Of a stretch of DNA of 64,000 nucleotides, positions 50,982 to 59,347 are shown in pieces. The notes under the pieces were generated by a model. The model was not told the DNA's origin, did no database searches, and worked only from the letters and a program-made list of their open reading frames with translations. How positions within the stretch are numbered: position 1 is the stretch's first letter; each line of letters opens with the position of its first letter. The stretch is from Curvibacter cyanobacteriorum (GTDB taxonomy: Bacteria > Pseudomonadota > Gammaproteobacteria > Burkholderiales > Burkholderiaceae_C). The stretch lies in NCBI RefSeq assembly GCF_028649475.1, contig NZ_JAQSIP010000006.1:1-64000 (forward strand), written 5' to 3'. The position numbers and the translations under genes were made by a program.

Positions 50982-52592
50982 TCAGCCTGGACGGCGCCCA
51001 CGCACCGCCACGGCCAGCACCATCAGACCGCCCAGGAGCAGCAGGCCCCATTCGCTGAGGGTGGGTACCGCGGCCAGCCCCGCCAGCACCGACAGGGGCA
51101 CGCCCAGGCCGACCGGGTCGACGATCTGGCCGTTGACCGTCAAGTCCTCGTCGCCCACGCCGCCGTCCTCGATGGTGTAGCTCAGGGTGTTGCCTGACAC
51201 GGTGGCGGCCACCGGCGTGTACACCGCTTGGGCCGGGCTGGCCGCGGTGCGGCCGTACTTGTAGAGCACGGCGCCATCCGGCACCGGGCTGGGGTAGGTC
51301 AGCGTGACCGTGACGCGGGCGCCGTTGGTGCAGGGGGTGGCGGTGAACGACACCACCCCGTGCACCAGGCGCATGCCCGCCGGCGGCGTGCCCGGCGCGG
51401 TCGTGAAGCTGGGGTTGGTGACGCGGCAGCTGCTGCCGCCGCCATTCAGGCTCAGGCCCACGGTGCCGGTGCCCGTGGGGCTGGGGCCGACCGCGCGGGT
51501 GTCGGGCGAGATGAACGCCCCGTAAAACGGCCCCACGACATTGCTCACCGCCACCGTGGCCGTCACGGTGTCGGTGGCGGTGTCGATGACCGACACGTTG
51601 TTGCTCAGAAAGTTGACCACCAGGACGCTGCGGCCATCGGGGGTGATGGCGATGCCGGTCGACCGATTGCCCACCGGGATGCTGCGCAACAAGGCGTTGG
51701 TGCGGGTGTCAAACACCGCCACCTGGGCACCGTTGAAGCTGTAGTCGCTGACGTACAGCTTGCTGCCATCGCGGCTGACCACCGCCGAGACGGGCGAGAA
51801 CGACAGGGGCAGCGTGCTCAGCAAACGGTGGCTGGTGCTGTCGATCACCGACACCACATTGCTCTGGGGGTGTGTGACGTACAGGCGCGTGCCCTGGGGG
51901 TTGAAGCTCAGGTCGCTCGGGCCGTTGCTCACCGCCACGCTGGCCACCACGGTTTGGGTCTGGGGGTCAATCACCGAAATGCTGTCGCCGGTGCCGTTGG
52001 AGCCATTGCTCACATAGAGGCGGCTGCCGTCGGGGCTGAACACCAGGTTGGCGGGCTTGCCAGTGAGGGTGATGGTGTTCACCACCTGACGGGTGCCCGG
52101 GTCGACCACGGCGACATAGCGGCCGTCAGGGTTGGCCACGTAAACGCGGTCACCGCTGGGGTTGACGGCCACCCCGGCCCATGACGCGCCCGAGGGGCCA
52201 TTGAGCGCAATCGCGGGCAAGGCCGCCTGGGTGGTGGCGTCGATCACCTGCAGCGAGGGGATCAGCACCCCGCGGGCCGTCACCCCGGCCAGGTACACGC
52301 GGGTGCCCTGTCGGTTGACCGCCACCCCGTTCCCCACCGGTCCGGGCAAGACCACATCGCTCGTGGTTTGGGTCGCCAGGTCGAACACCCGCACAGTGCT
52401 GCTGTTGGAGGTCAGGTAGGCGAACGGCGCCGCATGAGCCGCGCCCAAGCCCAGCGCCAAGCACCCGGCCACCAGCCCACGCCAGCGCCCGCTCACAGGG
52501 GGCCGCCAGCGGAGCAGGCCCGCCATCCAGGCGGCCGAGGGGAAGGTGGCCGAGGTGAAAGCGCACAAGGCACGGAACGTCGCGTGGGTCAT
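50982..52592 (-). CDS. exported YncE-like beta-propeller protein with IPTL-CTERM sorting signal
   Basis: 536 aa if the ATG at 52592 is used; the ATG at 52526 gives a shorter, cleaner signal peptide (GRWRGLVAGCLALGLGAAHA) and is equally possible. The mature part is a beta-propeller of YVTN/YncE repeats (GTRVYLAGV, SRLYVSNGSNGTGDSISVID, GTRLYVTHPQSNVVSVID), then a beta-sandwich with three Cys. The C-terminus VPTLSEWGLLLLGGLMVLAVAVRGRR is an IPTL-CTERM tripartite signal, a PEP-CTERM-like tag handled by an exosortase-type enzyme not found in this window. Probably surface-displayed or secreted. Confidence 0.87.
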   Translation of the reverse strand: MTHATFRALCAFTSATFPSAAWMAGLLRWRPPVSGRWRGLVAGCLALGLGAAHAAPFAYLTSNSSTVRVFDLATQTTSDVVLPGPVGNGVAVNRQGTRVYLAGVTARGVLIPSLQVIDATTQAALPAIALNGPSGASWAGVAVNPSGDRVYVANPDGRYVAVVDPGTRQVVNTITLTGKPANLVFSPDGSRLYVSNGSNGTGDSISVIDPQTQTVVASVAVSNGPSDLSFNPQGTRLYVTHPQSNVVSVIDSTSHRLLSTLPLSFSPVSAVVSRDGSKLYVSDYSFNGAQVAVFDTRTNALLRSIPVGNRSTGIAITPDGRSVLVVNFLSNNVSVIDTATDTVTATVAVSNVVGPFYGAFISPDTRAVGPSPTGTGTVGLSLNGGGSSCRVTNPSFTTAPGTPPAGMRLVHGVVSFTATPCTNGARVTVTLTYPSPVPDGAVLYKYGRTAASPAQAVYTPVAATVSGNTLSYTIEDGGVGDEDLTVNGQIVDPVGLGVPLSVLAGLAAVPTLSEWGLLLLGGLMVLAVAVRGRRPG

Positions 52593-52605
52593 CGTCTGGG
52601 GCAAT

Positions 52606-52655
52606 AAAAAACAGCCAGCGCGCGCTCCGGTTGGCACCGGTGCGCGGGGTGGCTG
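52606..52655 (-). terminator. intrinsic terminator or attenuator in the leader of the IPTL gene
   Basis: Minus strand: CAGCCA and TGGCTG outer arms with CGCGC/GCGCG inside, directly followed by six U's (52606-52611). It lies only 14 bp before the ATG at 52592. It may end transcripts from the metallo-hydrolase gene upstream or attenuate the IPTL gene. Confidence 0.6.
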
Positions 52656-52962
52656 CGTGAAGGTTTCCCGGAGGGCGATCGGTGCCCCCCGGTCTCATGG
52701 CAACGCGCGCTTTTTATCAAGGCAAAGTCAAGAAACCTTGCACAACATTACAAACAGGCCGCGCGCGGGCCCCGGTTCGGGCCGGAGGCGCAGCACGGCG
52801 CCAGGCGCGGCGCCGATGCGGCGCGCGCGGCAGGGCCCCACCTCGCCTGAGGTGCGGGAAACATGGGGCGGCCCTGGCCGCCCGGCAGGGTCGGCGCCGG
52901 CGCCGCACCCGCCTCACAAAGGGTCGAACAGGCCGGTGAGCGCGGTCGTCATGGGGTGCGCC
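52656..52962 (-). other. leader region of the IPTL gene with a further strong hairpin
   Basis: 307 bp without a gene. CCGGGGGGC and GCCCTCCGG (one G-U pair, 7-nt loop; 52668-52692) form a second stable hairpin right before the terminator. Upstream, 52710-52770 is AT-rich and could hold the promoter. The segment nearest the metallo-hydrolase stop is very GC-rich and shows nothing recognisable. Confidence 0.4.
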
Positions 52963-53826
52963 TCACCACTTCATTTCGCCGGTGTTGACCTTGGCCCCGA
53001 TGTCCAGCGACATCGCACCCTCGCTGAGTTGAGGGTAGGACTGCTTCATGGCCTCCACCAGCCGCGCGCTGCTGGGGTGGGCGGCCAGGTTCTTTTCAAA
53101 GGTCAGCAGGTAGTCCTTGGTGAAGCCCAAGGTGCTGGCGTCCACCGGGGTGCCGGCCTTCATGTGGCCGGGGATCACCAGCTCGGGCTTGAGGGCCGCC
53201 ATGTCGTCCAACTGGGCCACCCAGGCGGCGCGCAAGGCGGGCGTCTGGGTGTCAGCGGTCCAGACGTGCATGTTGCCAAAAACGCCGATGTTGCCCACCA
53301 CCGCCTTGAGGGAGGGGATCCAGGCGTAGGGCCGGTGCGCCAGCGGGCCCTGGGTGCCGCGGATTTCAATTGCCTGGCCCTCGAGCGTCAGGGTCGTGCC
53401 GTCCAGGGCGCGTGGCAGCACGGGCTGACGGGGGGCGTTGGCCCCCATCTTCGGCCCCCAGAAAGCGACCTTGCCCGCGAGCTTGGCGCTCAGCTTCTCG
53501 AGCACGGCCGGGGTGGTGACCACGTCGGCCTGGGGGAAGATCTCTTTCAGGGTTTCGACACCGAAGTAGTAGTCCGGGTCGGCCTGGCTCACGTAGATGG
53601 TGGTGAGTCGCTTGCCGCTGTCGAGCACGTTGGCCGCGATGCGCAGTGCATCGGCACGGGTGAAACCGGCGTCGATCACCATCGCGTCGCGCTCACCGGC
53701 GACCAGGGTGGAGTTGACATTGAAGCTGCTCGCGCCCGCGTTGTAGACCTTGACGGTCAGGGGTTGGGCGGCTTGGGCGCCGAAGGCGATGGCCAGGGAG
53801 GTGGCGATGAGGGTGGTGCGGATCAT
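52963..53826 (-). CDS. exported metallo-beta-lactamase-fold protein with altered metal motif
   Basis: 287 aa with a short signal peptide (RTTLIATSLAIAFGAQA). The fold is recognisable from VKVYNAGASSFNVNSTLV, AMVIDAGFTRADA and ELVIPGHM. The usual HxHxDH zinc site is replaced by SQADPDYYFG: the Asp and the following Gly remain but the His residues are lost, while the His of PGH is kept. It may bind metal differently or act without it. It is divergent from a LysR gene that probably controls it. Confidence 0.78.
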   Translation of the reverse strand: MIRTTLIATSLAIAFGAQAAQPLTVKVYNAGASSFNVNSTLVAGERDAMVIDAGFTRADALRIAANVLDSGKRLTTIYVSQADPDYYFGVETLKEIFPQADVVTTPAVLEKLSAKLAGKVAFWGPKMGANAPRQPVLPRALDGTTLTLEGQAIEIRGTQGPLAHRPYAWIPSLKAVVGNIGVFGNMHVWTADTQTPALRAAWVAQLDDMAALKPELVIPGHMKAGTPVDASTLGFTKDYLLTFEKNLAAHPSSARLVEAMKQSYPQLSEGAMSLDIGAKVNTGEMKW

Positions 53827-53975
53827 GGTGAAACTCCTGTGACGGTCTTGGGTTGGTGGCGGGTTGGCTGGGCTGCTTGCTCAGGCGTCGCAGCGTTGAA
53901 CCGAACTTTAGTTGCATCATGCGAACAGATAAACCGCATAATCCACGCATAACTGTTTCATAAATCGATCAACTC

Positions 53976-54890
53976 ATGGACCGATTGACCGCCATGCAGG
54001 TGTTTGTGGAAGTGGCCCAGAGCGGCAGCTTCAGCGCCACAGCCGACAAGCTGGACATGTCGCGCGCCATGGTGACGCGCTATGTGAACGCGCTGGAGCA
54101 CTGGCTGGGCGCGCGCCTGCTGCAACGCACCACGCGCCGCGTGACGCTGACCGACGCCGGTGAAGGCTGCCTGCGCCGCAGCCTGCAAATGCTGGCGCTG
54201 ATGGAGGACGTCGAAGAAGAAGCCAGCACCCACGACGGCGCCCTGCGGGGGCAATTGCGCATCACCTGCAGCATGTCGCTGGCCTATGCACAACTGGCGG
54301 CGGCGGTGGCCGACTTTCTGCAGCAGCACCCACAGCTCAAGATCGACCTCAACGCCAGCGAGGGCGCACTCAACCTGGTCGAAGCGCGCATCGACCTGGC
54401 CATCCGCATCAGTGCCGAACCCGACCCGATGCTGATCGGGCGCGTGCTGGCCCCGTGTGACTCGGTGCTGGTGGCCGCGCCCGGCTACCTGGCCCAACAC
54501 GGGGTGCCACAGGCCCCCGCCGAGCTGGCCCGCCACCGGTGCCTGAGTTACGCCCACTTCGGCAAGAGCGTGTGGCCCATGCGCCGGGGCGAAGAACACA
54601 CCCAGGTCAGTGTGACCAGCCACTTCAGTGCCAACGAGGCCACCGCCCTGCTGCGTGCCGCGCTGGCGGGCGGCGGCATCGCCTTGCAACCGACCTACCT
54701 GGCCAACCCACACCTGGCCGACGGCAGCCTGCAGGTGGTGCTGCCCGACTGGCAACTGCCCGGCATGTCGATTTACGCGCTGTACCCATCGCGCAAGCAC
54801 CTGTCGCCCGCGGTGCGGGCCTTGCTGGACTTCTTGGTTGAACGCTTCGCTCAGGTGCCCTGGCAGGTCCAGGGCCAGGTGCAGACCTGA
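53976..54890 (+). CDS. LysR-family regulator (CrgA-like)
   Basis: 304 aa. Winged helix MDRLTAMQVFVEVAQSGSFS with ATADKLDMSRAMVTRYVNALE, then an effector domain (LRGQLRITCSMSLAYAQL, GGGIALQPTYLA). It is divergent from the metallo-beta-lactamase-fold gene with 149 bp between; the gap has imperfect inverted repeats around TTGCATCATGCGAA that could be its box. Likely regulates that neighbour. Confidence 0.85.
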   Translation: MDRLTAMQVFVEVAQSGSFSATADKLDMSRAMVTRYVNALEHWLGARLLQRTTRRVTLTDAGEGCLRRSLQMLALMEDVEEEASTHDGALRGQLRITCSMSLAYAQLAAAVADFLQQHPQLKIDLNASEGALNLVEARIDLAIRISAEPDPMLIGRVLAPCDSVLVAAPGYLAQHGVPQAPAELARHRCLSYAHFGKSVWPMRRGEEHTQVSVTSHFSANEATALLRAALAGGGIALQPTYLANPHLADGSLQVVLPDWQLPGMSIYALYPSRKHLSPAVRALLDFLVERFAQVPWQVQGQVQT

Positions 54891-54970
54891 GCCCACCTCG
54901 GCCGGGGGCCAAGGCGCCCGGTTGCAGCCCCCCTGAACGGCACCCAGCCGCCTGCGGGGGCAGCGTGCCC

Positions 54971-55819
54971 TCACTCAAAAGTGATGTGGTCGATGCGCCC
55001 CTTCCAGAAGGGGTACAGCTGGCCGCCCGCCTGGCGTGAAATGGTGAAGTCCAGCGGAATCATTTGCTGACCCACGGCCTGGTAGTTGGAGCGCGCCACA
55101 TGCTCGCCTGAGCCGTGGTAAGGGGTTGTGAGGTCCCCATCGGTCTCAGCCTGCATGTGGGTCAGGCGGCCATCCGCGGCGAAATGCGCCACCAAGCTGG
55201 CACGCAGGCCATTCCAGGCCACCACGGCACGGGCGCTGTCAGGGCCCACGGGCTCCCAGGTCACGGGACCGCCAGGCAGCAGGGCGGCCGGGTACAAGGC
55301 GCTCTCCAGCAACCACCGGCGCAGTGAGATTTGATTCAACTGGGGGGTCTGCCGCTCGTCCACCACCGTCAGGCTGGAGAGGACCTTGGCCTTCATCTCC
55401 ATCTCACCGTGGGCATAAAAGTCATAGGCCCGGGCCCACACGCCCGGCATGATCGAAGTCGTGGCGGAGAACATCAGGGCAGGCGCTCCCGCGGCAATGA
55501 CCTGCTGGGCACCCGTGGGGTTGAAGCCCTGCGTCAGGGGGCGACGAAACTGCCCCGAAGCGGACAGGCGAACCACCCCATAGGACGGCGCACCGCTCGG
55601 GAACACAAACCGGAAGTAGCGCTGCACCGGCTCAGGAAGCCCCGCCACGGCGCGGGCATCCAGCCGAGGAGCAGGCTGCTGCGCTCCGACGGCCGCGACA
55701 CGCGCCTCAAAGCCCGCGATGTCGCGCTCGGTGAGGTGGTATTGGTAAGCCACCCCCAGGGCCAGTGCCGCAAGGCACGCCAAGAGGGTGACGAAGACAG
55801 TTCGGAGAGGCATTTTCAT
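54971..55819 (-). CDS. DUF6544/DUF6920-like protein with N-terminal membrane anchor
   Basis: 282 aa from the ATG at 55819; another ATG two codons on is possible. One N-terminal hydrophobic helix (LRTVFVTLLACLAALALGVAYQY) is followed by a soluble domain with LPEPVQRYFRFVFPSGAPSYG and MPGVWARAYDFYAHGEMEMKAK. Members are widespread, often next to TetR regulators, and have no known function. It is divergent from a TetR gene and two palindromes lie between, so the regulator probably represses it. Confidence 0.75.
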   Translation of the reverse strand: MKMPLRTVFVTLLACLAALALGVAYQYHLTERDIAGFEARVAAVGAQQPAPRLDARAVAGLPEPVQRYFRFVFPSGAPSYGVVRLSASGQFRRPLTQGFNPTGAQQVIAAGAPALMFSATTSIMPGVWARAYDFYAHGEMEMKAKVLSSLTVVDERQTPQLNQISLRRWLLESALYPAALLPGGPVTWEPVGPDSARAVVAWNGLRASLVAHFAADGRLTHMQAETDGDLTTPYHGSGEHVARSNYQAVGQQMIPLDFTISRQAGGQLYPFWKGRIDHITFE

Positions 55820-55865
55820 GGCAATGGGGCACTGTGGCGGACAGGGTCTGTTGGACGGGTTTAAT

Positions 55866-55883
55866 CCGTACACACGTGTACGG
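55866..55883. promoter_or_regulatory. TetR operator candidate 1
   Basis: CCGTACAC-AC-GTGTACGG: a perfect inverted repeat of eight bases per arm in the divergent gap between the DUF6544 and TetR genes. Confidence 0.55.
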
Positions 55884-55892
55884 ACTGGGTGA

Positions 55893-55912
55893 AGTGTACA
55901 TAGAAGTACACT
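55893..55912. promoter_or_regulatory. TetR operator candidate 2
   Basis: AGTGTAC-ATAGAA-GTACACT: a perfect inverted repeat sharing the GTGTAC core with the site 27 bp to the left, 34 bp before the TetR start codon. Confidence 0.55.
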
Positions 55913-55946
55913 CGACGGCAACCACGGGCCTCCGCCCACAAATCAC

Positions 55947-56573
55947 ATGCACAAAGTCGATCAGGACGCGCGCCGAGCCGAAATTGAGGCGGCGGCTTTC
56001 ACGCTGCTCAAAGAGCTGGGCTACCGAAAGACCAGCATGCTCATGATTGCCAAGCGCGCCCAAGCGTCCAACCAAACGCTTTACGCCTGGTACAGCAACA
56101 AACAGGAACTGTTCAGGGGCATCATTCAAAGCTTTGGTCACGCGGTGCGCGAGCAACTGCAAACCGCCTTGAACGAACACCAGGACCCCTTGAAGACTCT
56201 GGAGGCCCTGGGGCCCACCCTGCTGCGCTTCACCACCGACGAACACGCCATCACCATGAACCGGGCGGCGGTCATCGACGCTGCCGACACCGGCGTGCTG
56301 GCCAAGGCCATCGAGGAGGTGGCACGCGACGGCATCTTCCCCTTGATCTGCGCCCTGATGCAGCGCCTGGTGCACGCTGGCGTGTTTGCTGCCGACGTGC
56401 TGCCTGAGGAGGCCGCACAAACCTATGTCGCCCTGCTGTTCGGCGAATCCCAGCTGAGACAGGCGCTGGGGAACCAGCCGCCGCTGGACGAGGCCGACCG
56501 GGCGAAGCAGTCGGCACGGGCCTATCGCTTGACCTGCCAGCTGTACCGGGCGCCAGCAAGCCGGCCCGACTGA
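55947..56573 (+). CDS. TetR/AcrR-family repressor
   Basis: 208 aa. N-terminal helix-turn-helix: AAFTLLKELGYRKTSMLMIAKRAQASNQTLYAWYSNKQELF, within about residues 16-56, is the standard TetR DNA-binding domain. The helical ligand domain has no recognised ligand motif. It is divergent from the DUF6544 gene, with two GTGTAC palindromes in between that are its likely operators. Confidence 0.86.
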   Translation: MHKVDQDARRAEIEAAAFTLLKELGYRKTSMLMIAKRAQASNQTLYAWYSNKQELFRGIIQSFGHAVREQLQTALNEHQDPLKTLEALGPTLLRFTTDEHAITMNRAAVIDAADTGVLAKAIEEVARDGIFPLICALMQRLVHAGVFAADVLPEEAAQTYVALLFGESQLRQALGNQPPLDEADRAKQSARAYRLTCQLYRAPASRPD

Positions 56574-56609
56574 TCCAGCGCAGCGGCCATCGGGTCGCGG
56601 CGCATCCCG

Positions 56610-58103
56610 TCAAGCCTGCGTCGAAGGGGGGGGCGGCGGCGACGCAGACCTGGCGCTGCGCTGCGAGAGGGCAGACAAGGTCGACACAGCCGCGTCAATG
56701 GCTTGCGGCGTCAGGGCCGCAAAGCCCAGCCGCCAGCCCTCGTTGCGCGGGGCCGTGTGGTAGAGCTCACCCAGGCTGGGCGTGGCGATGCCGCGTTGGG
56801 CCGCCGCGCGGGTCAGGCGGGCTTCGCTGCCTGGTGGCAGGCGCACCGCCATCTGCAGCCCACCGCGGCTGTCCAGGGGCTCGGCCCAGGGCAGCTGGGT
56901 GTGCAGGGCCTGCAGCAAGGCATCGCGACGACCGCGGTAGAGCTGGCGCATCAGCCGCAGGTGGGCGGCAAAGTGGCCTTGCACCATGAAATCCGCCGCC
57001 ACGGCCTGCATCAGCTGCGCGGGGTGGCCGTCGTAGGTGGTGCGCGCGGTCACCAGCGGCGCCACCAGGGCCTCGGGCAACACCATGTAAGCAAGCCGAA
57101 CCGAGGGAAACAGCGATTTGGAGAACGTGCCGATGTAGACCACGCGGCCCTGCTCGTCCAGCCCCTGCAAGGCCGGGGTGGGCTGGTGGTCGTAGAGAAA
57201 CTCGCTGTCGTAGTCGTCCTCGATCAGCCAGGCCCCACAGGCCCGCGCGTGGGCCAGGAAGGCCAGCCGCCGCGCCAGCGACATGGCGCGCCCCGTCGGG
57301 AACTGGTGCGAGGGCGTGAGGTAGATCAGCCGGGGGCTGGGCCGCGAGGGGTCGATCGTGGCCCCCTGCTCATCGAGCGCCATGTCCACCAGGCGCGCCC
57401 CACTGGCAACAAAGGCAGTGCGGGCGCCCGCATAGCCAGGGTCCTCCATCCACACTGCATCCCCCTCGTCGAGCAGGGTGGCGGACAACAACTGCAAGGC
57501 CTGCTGCGAACTGGTGAGCACCAGCACCTGGGCCGCGCTGCAACGCACGCCACGCGACTGGGTGAGGTAGTGCGCAATGGCCTCGCGCAGCGCCGGCAGG
57601 CCCTGCGGATCGCCATAGAACATCAAGGCGGAGGCATCGCCGCGCAGCCGCCGCTGGGTCAGTTGGCGCCACAACTCGGTGGGAAAGGCCTGCAGGTCGG
57701 GGCTGCCGGCCACGAAGGCGCGGGGCCGCTCAGGCTCGGCACAGCCGCCGGTGTCGACCATGCGCTGGCCCCGCAAGGACAGCAGGTCGGTCGCCAGGGG
57801 CGCGGCGCGCGTCGGCACCCGCCGCATCGCCGGCGCCGCCGACGCCCCCATGTCGATGGCCACAAAGCTGCCCTGCCCCACCCGACGACGCACATAGCCC
57901 TCGGTCTCCAACTGGGCGTAGGCGGCCTCGACCGTGACCCGCGACAAACCCAGGTCCTGCGCCAGGTCACGGCTGCTGGGCAGGCGCTCACCCAGGCGGG
58001 CCTGCCCGCTGCGCACGGCCTCGCGCAGGGCCGCACACAGGCGTTCACGCCGGCCGCCGCCGGCTTGGCCTTCCAACAGGGTGAGCAACACACGGGGCTT
58101 CAT
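56610..58103 (-). CDS. MocR/PdxR-type regulator (GntR + aminotransferase fold)
   Basis: 497 aa from the ATG at 58103. Residues 1-75 form a GntR winged helix (SGQARLGERLPSSRDLAQDL, LSRVTVEAAYAQLETEGY); residues about 120-480 form a class I aminotransferase fold, with the PLP-binding Lys in GTFSKSLFPSVRLAY and DDYDSEFLYD preceding it. MocR proteins use PLP as sensor, often of amino acid or vitamin B6 state. It is divergent from the rhodanese/GNAT pair, which it may control; an inverted repeat lies between. Confidence 0.88.
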   Translation of the reverse strand: MKPRVLLTLLEGQAGGGRRERLCAALREAVRSGQARLGERLPSSRDLAQDLGLSRVTVEAAYAQLETEGYVRRRVGQGSFVAIDMGASAAPAMRRVPTRAAPLATDLLSLRGQRMVDTGGCAEPERPRAFVAGSPDLQAFPTELWRQLTQRRLRGDASALMFYGDPQGLPALREAIAHYLTQSRGVRCSAAQVLVLTSSQQALQLLSATLLDEGDAVWMEDPGYAGARTAFVASGARLVDMALDEQGATIDPSRPSPRLIYLTPSHQFPTGRAMSLARRLAFLAHARACGAWLIEDDYDSEFLYDHQPTPALQGLDEQGRVVYIGTFSKSLFPSVRLAYMVLPEALVAPLVTARTTYDGHPAQLMQAVAADFMVQGHFAAHLRLMRQLYRGRRDALLQALHTQLPWAEPLDSRGGLQMAVRLPPGSEARLTRAAAQRGIATPSLGELYHTAPRNEGWRLGFAALTPQAIDAAVSTLSALSQRSARSASPPPPPSTQA

Positions 58104-58104
58104 T

Positions 58105-58145
58105 GGTCTTATGCAGCGATGAATATTGGCATTATGAATAAGACC
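58105..58145. promoter_or_regulatory. two-box operator candidate for the MocR regulator
   Basis: GGTCTTAT (58105-58112) and ATAAGACC (58138-58145) are exact inverted copies with start points 33 bp apart, about three helical turns, in the gap between the divergent MocR and rhodanese genes. Widely separated paired boxes are common for MocR proteins. Confidence 0.5.
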
Positions 58146-58198
58146 ACGAGTTGGCACACTGGACCCCATCGCCACCCCTGATCCCAGAGAGGAACACC

Positions 58199-58657
58199 AT
58201 GTCAGCAAGCCCCACCTCCAACGTCCTGGCCTTCCCCGCCCCCACGCCCGAGCAGTCGCGTGACTTCATGGCCGCCAAGCTCAGCTACCACGCCGACGCC
58301 TGGGACGTGGCGGAAGACCTGCGCAACGGCATCGAAGCCATCGTCGTCATCGACACCCGCTCCCCCGCGCACTATGCGGCCGGCCATGTGCCCGGCGCGC
58401 TCAGCTTTCCCCACCGCACCATGGACGAGCACAGCACGGCCCACCTGGACCGCAGCAAGGTTTACGTCACCTACTGTGACGGCATTGGCTGCAACGGCTC
58501 GACCAAGGGCGCTTACAAGCTGGCGCGGCTGGGCTTTCAGGTCAAGGAAATGCTGGGTGGGCTGGACTTCTGGATCCGCGACGGCCAGCCCGTGGCCACC
58601 GGCCCCGAGCGCGGCCAGATGCCGACGGCCCGCCCGGCCATCGAGTGCGCCTGCTGA
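58199..58657 (+). CDS. rhodanese-domain protein
   Basis: 152 aa; the ATG at 58199 follows GAGAGGAAC. One rhodanese domain: VIDTRSPAHYAAGHVPGALS is the first signature, and the active-site loop is TYCDGIGCNGSTK with the catalytic Cys in YCDGIGC. These proteins transfer sulfane sulfur. It is divergent from the MocR gene and its stop codon overlaps the next start (TGATG). Confidence 0.83.
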   Translation: MSASPTSNVLAFPAPTPEQSRDFMAAKLSYHADAWDVAEDLRNGIEAIVVIDTRSPAHYAAGHVPGALSFPHRTMDEHSTAHLDRSKVYVTYCDGIGCNGSTKGAYKLARLGFQVKEMLGGLDFWIRDGQPVATGPERGQMPTARPAIECAC

Positions 58658-59118
58658 TGCACCGCCCGCCCGCTGGGGGTTGGGTGGTGCGCCCAGCCCG
58701 GGGGACCGATGCCCCGGCACTGGCCGCGCTGTGCGCCGAGCACGCCGCCTACGAGCGCCTGACCCACCACGTGCCAGGCCACGCGGCGCGCTTGGCCCAG
58801 GCCCTGGACGGCGGCCTGCTGCGCGCCTGGCTGGGCCTGCTCGAAGGGCGCCCCGTGGGCTACGCCAGTGCCACGCTGGATTATTCGACCCTGGCCGGCG
58901 CGCCCTTTCTGCACCTGGATTGCCTGTACCTCGACGCGGCAGCCCGCGGCCAGGGCCTGGGCACCGAGTTGATGGCCGCCGTGGCGGCGCAGGCCCGTGC
59001 GCTGGGCTGTGCCCAGTTGCAGTGGCAAACCCCGGTGTGGAATGCCGACGCGATTCGCTTTTATGACCGACTGGGCGCCACCCGGCTCGAGAAGTGCCGG
59101 TATCAGTGGGCGCTGTGA
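58657..59118 (+). CDS. GNAT-family N-acetyltransferase
   Basis: 153 aa, start overlapping the rhodanese stop as TGATG; a GTG at 58645 is an alternative. Acetyl-CoA-binding motif A is LYLDAAARGQGLGTELMAAV and motif B is WNADAIRFYDRLGA. Substrate unknown. Coupled to the rhodanese gene, so both probably belong to one MocR-controlled function. Confidence 0.83.
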   Translation: MHRPPAGGWVVRPARGTDAPALAALCAEHAAYERLTHHVPGHAARLAQALDGGLLRAWLGLLEGRPVGYASATLDYSTLAGAPFLHLDCLYLDAAARGQGLGTELMAAVAAQARALGCAQLQWQTPVWNADAIRFYDRLGATRLEKCRYQWAL

Positions 59119-59302
59119 CCGCTGGTGGCTGCGCTGCAAACGACGGGATGGGCGCATCAGCCCGATGAAGCCAGCAACGCAGCGAACGCCGCAGCCACAG
59201 CGTGCCAGCGCGAGGCAGTGACGGGACCGGATGAGGTCCGCCGGAACGTGGGTGATGGCGGGGCCGGAGGGCGCACGGACGTTCCACACGCACCCCAGAA
59301 AC
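59119..59302. other. spacer after the GNAT gene
   Basis: No gene, repeat or RNA was recognised here. It ends at the terminator that serves the tRNA-Ser transcript from the other side. Confidence 0.4.
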
Positions 59303-59336
59303 AAAAAAACCTTGCTACGTTTTCGGTAGCAAGGTT
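59303..59336 (-). terminator. intrinsic terminator of tRNA-Ser
   Basis: Minus strand: AACCTTGCTAC and GTAGCAAGGTT form a perfect 11-bp stem around a 7-nt loop, followed by a run of U's (59303-59309). It begins 12 bp after the tRNA 3' end. Confidence 0.92.
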
Positions 59337-59347
59337 TCCTTGTGTAC

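Noticed and set aside
52656-52760. Cyclic-di-GMP (GEMM) riboswitch upstream of the IPTL gene
   Set aside because: An ACGCAGCC segment resembles part of the GEMM core, but the first conserved half and the tetraloop receptor are missing.
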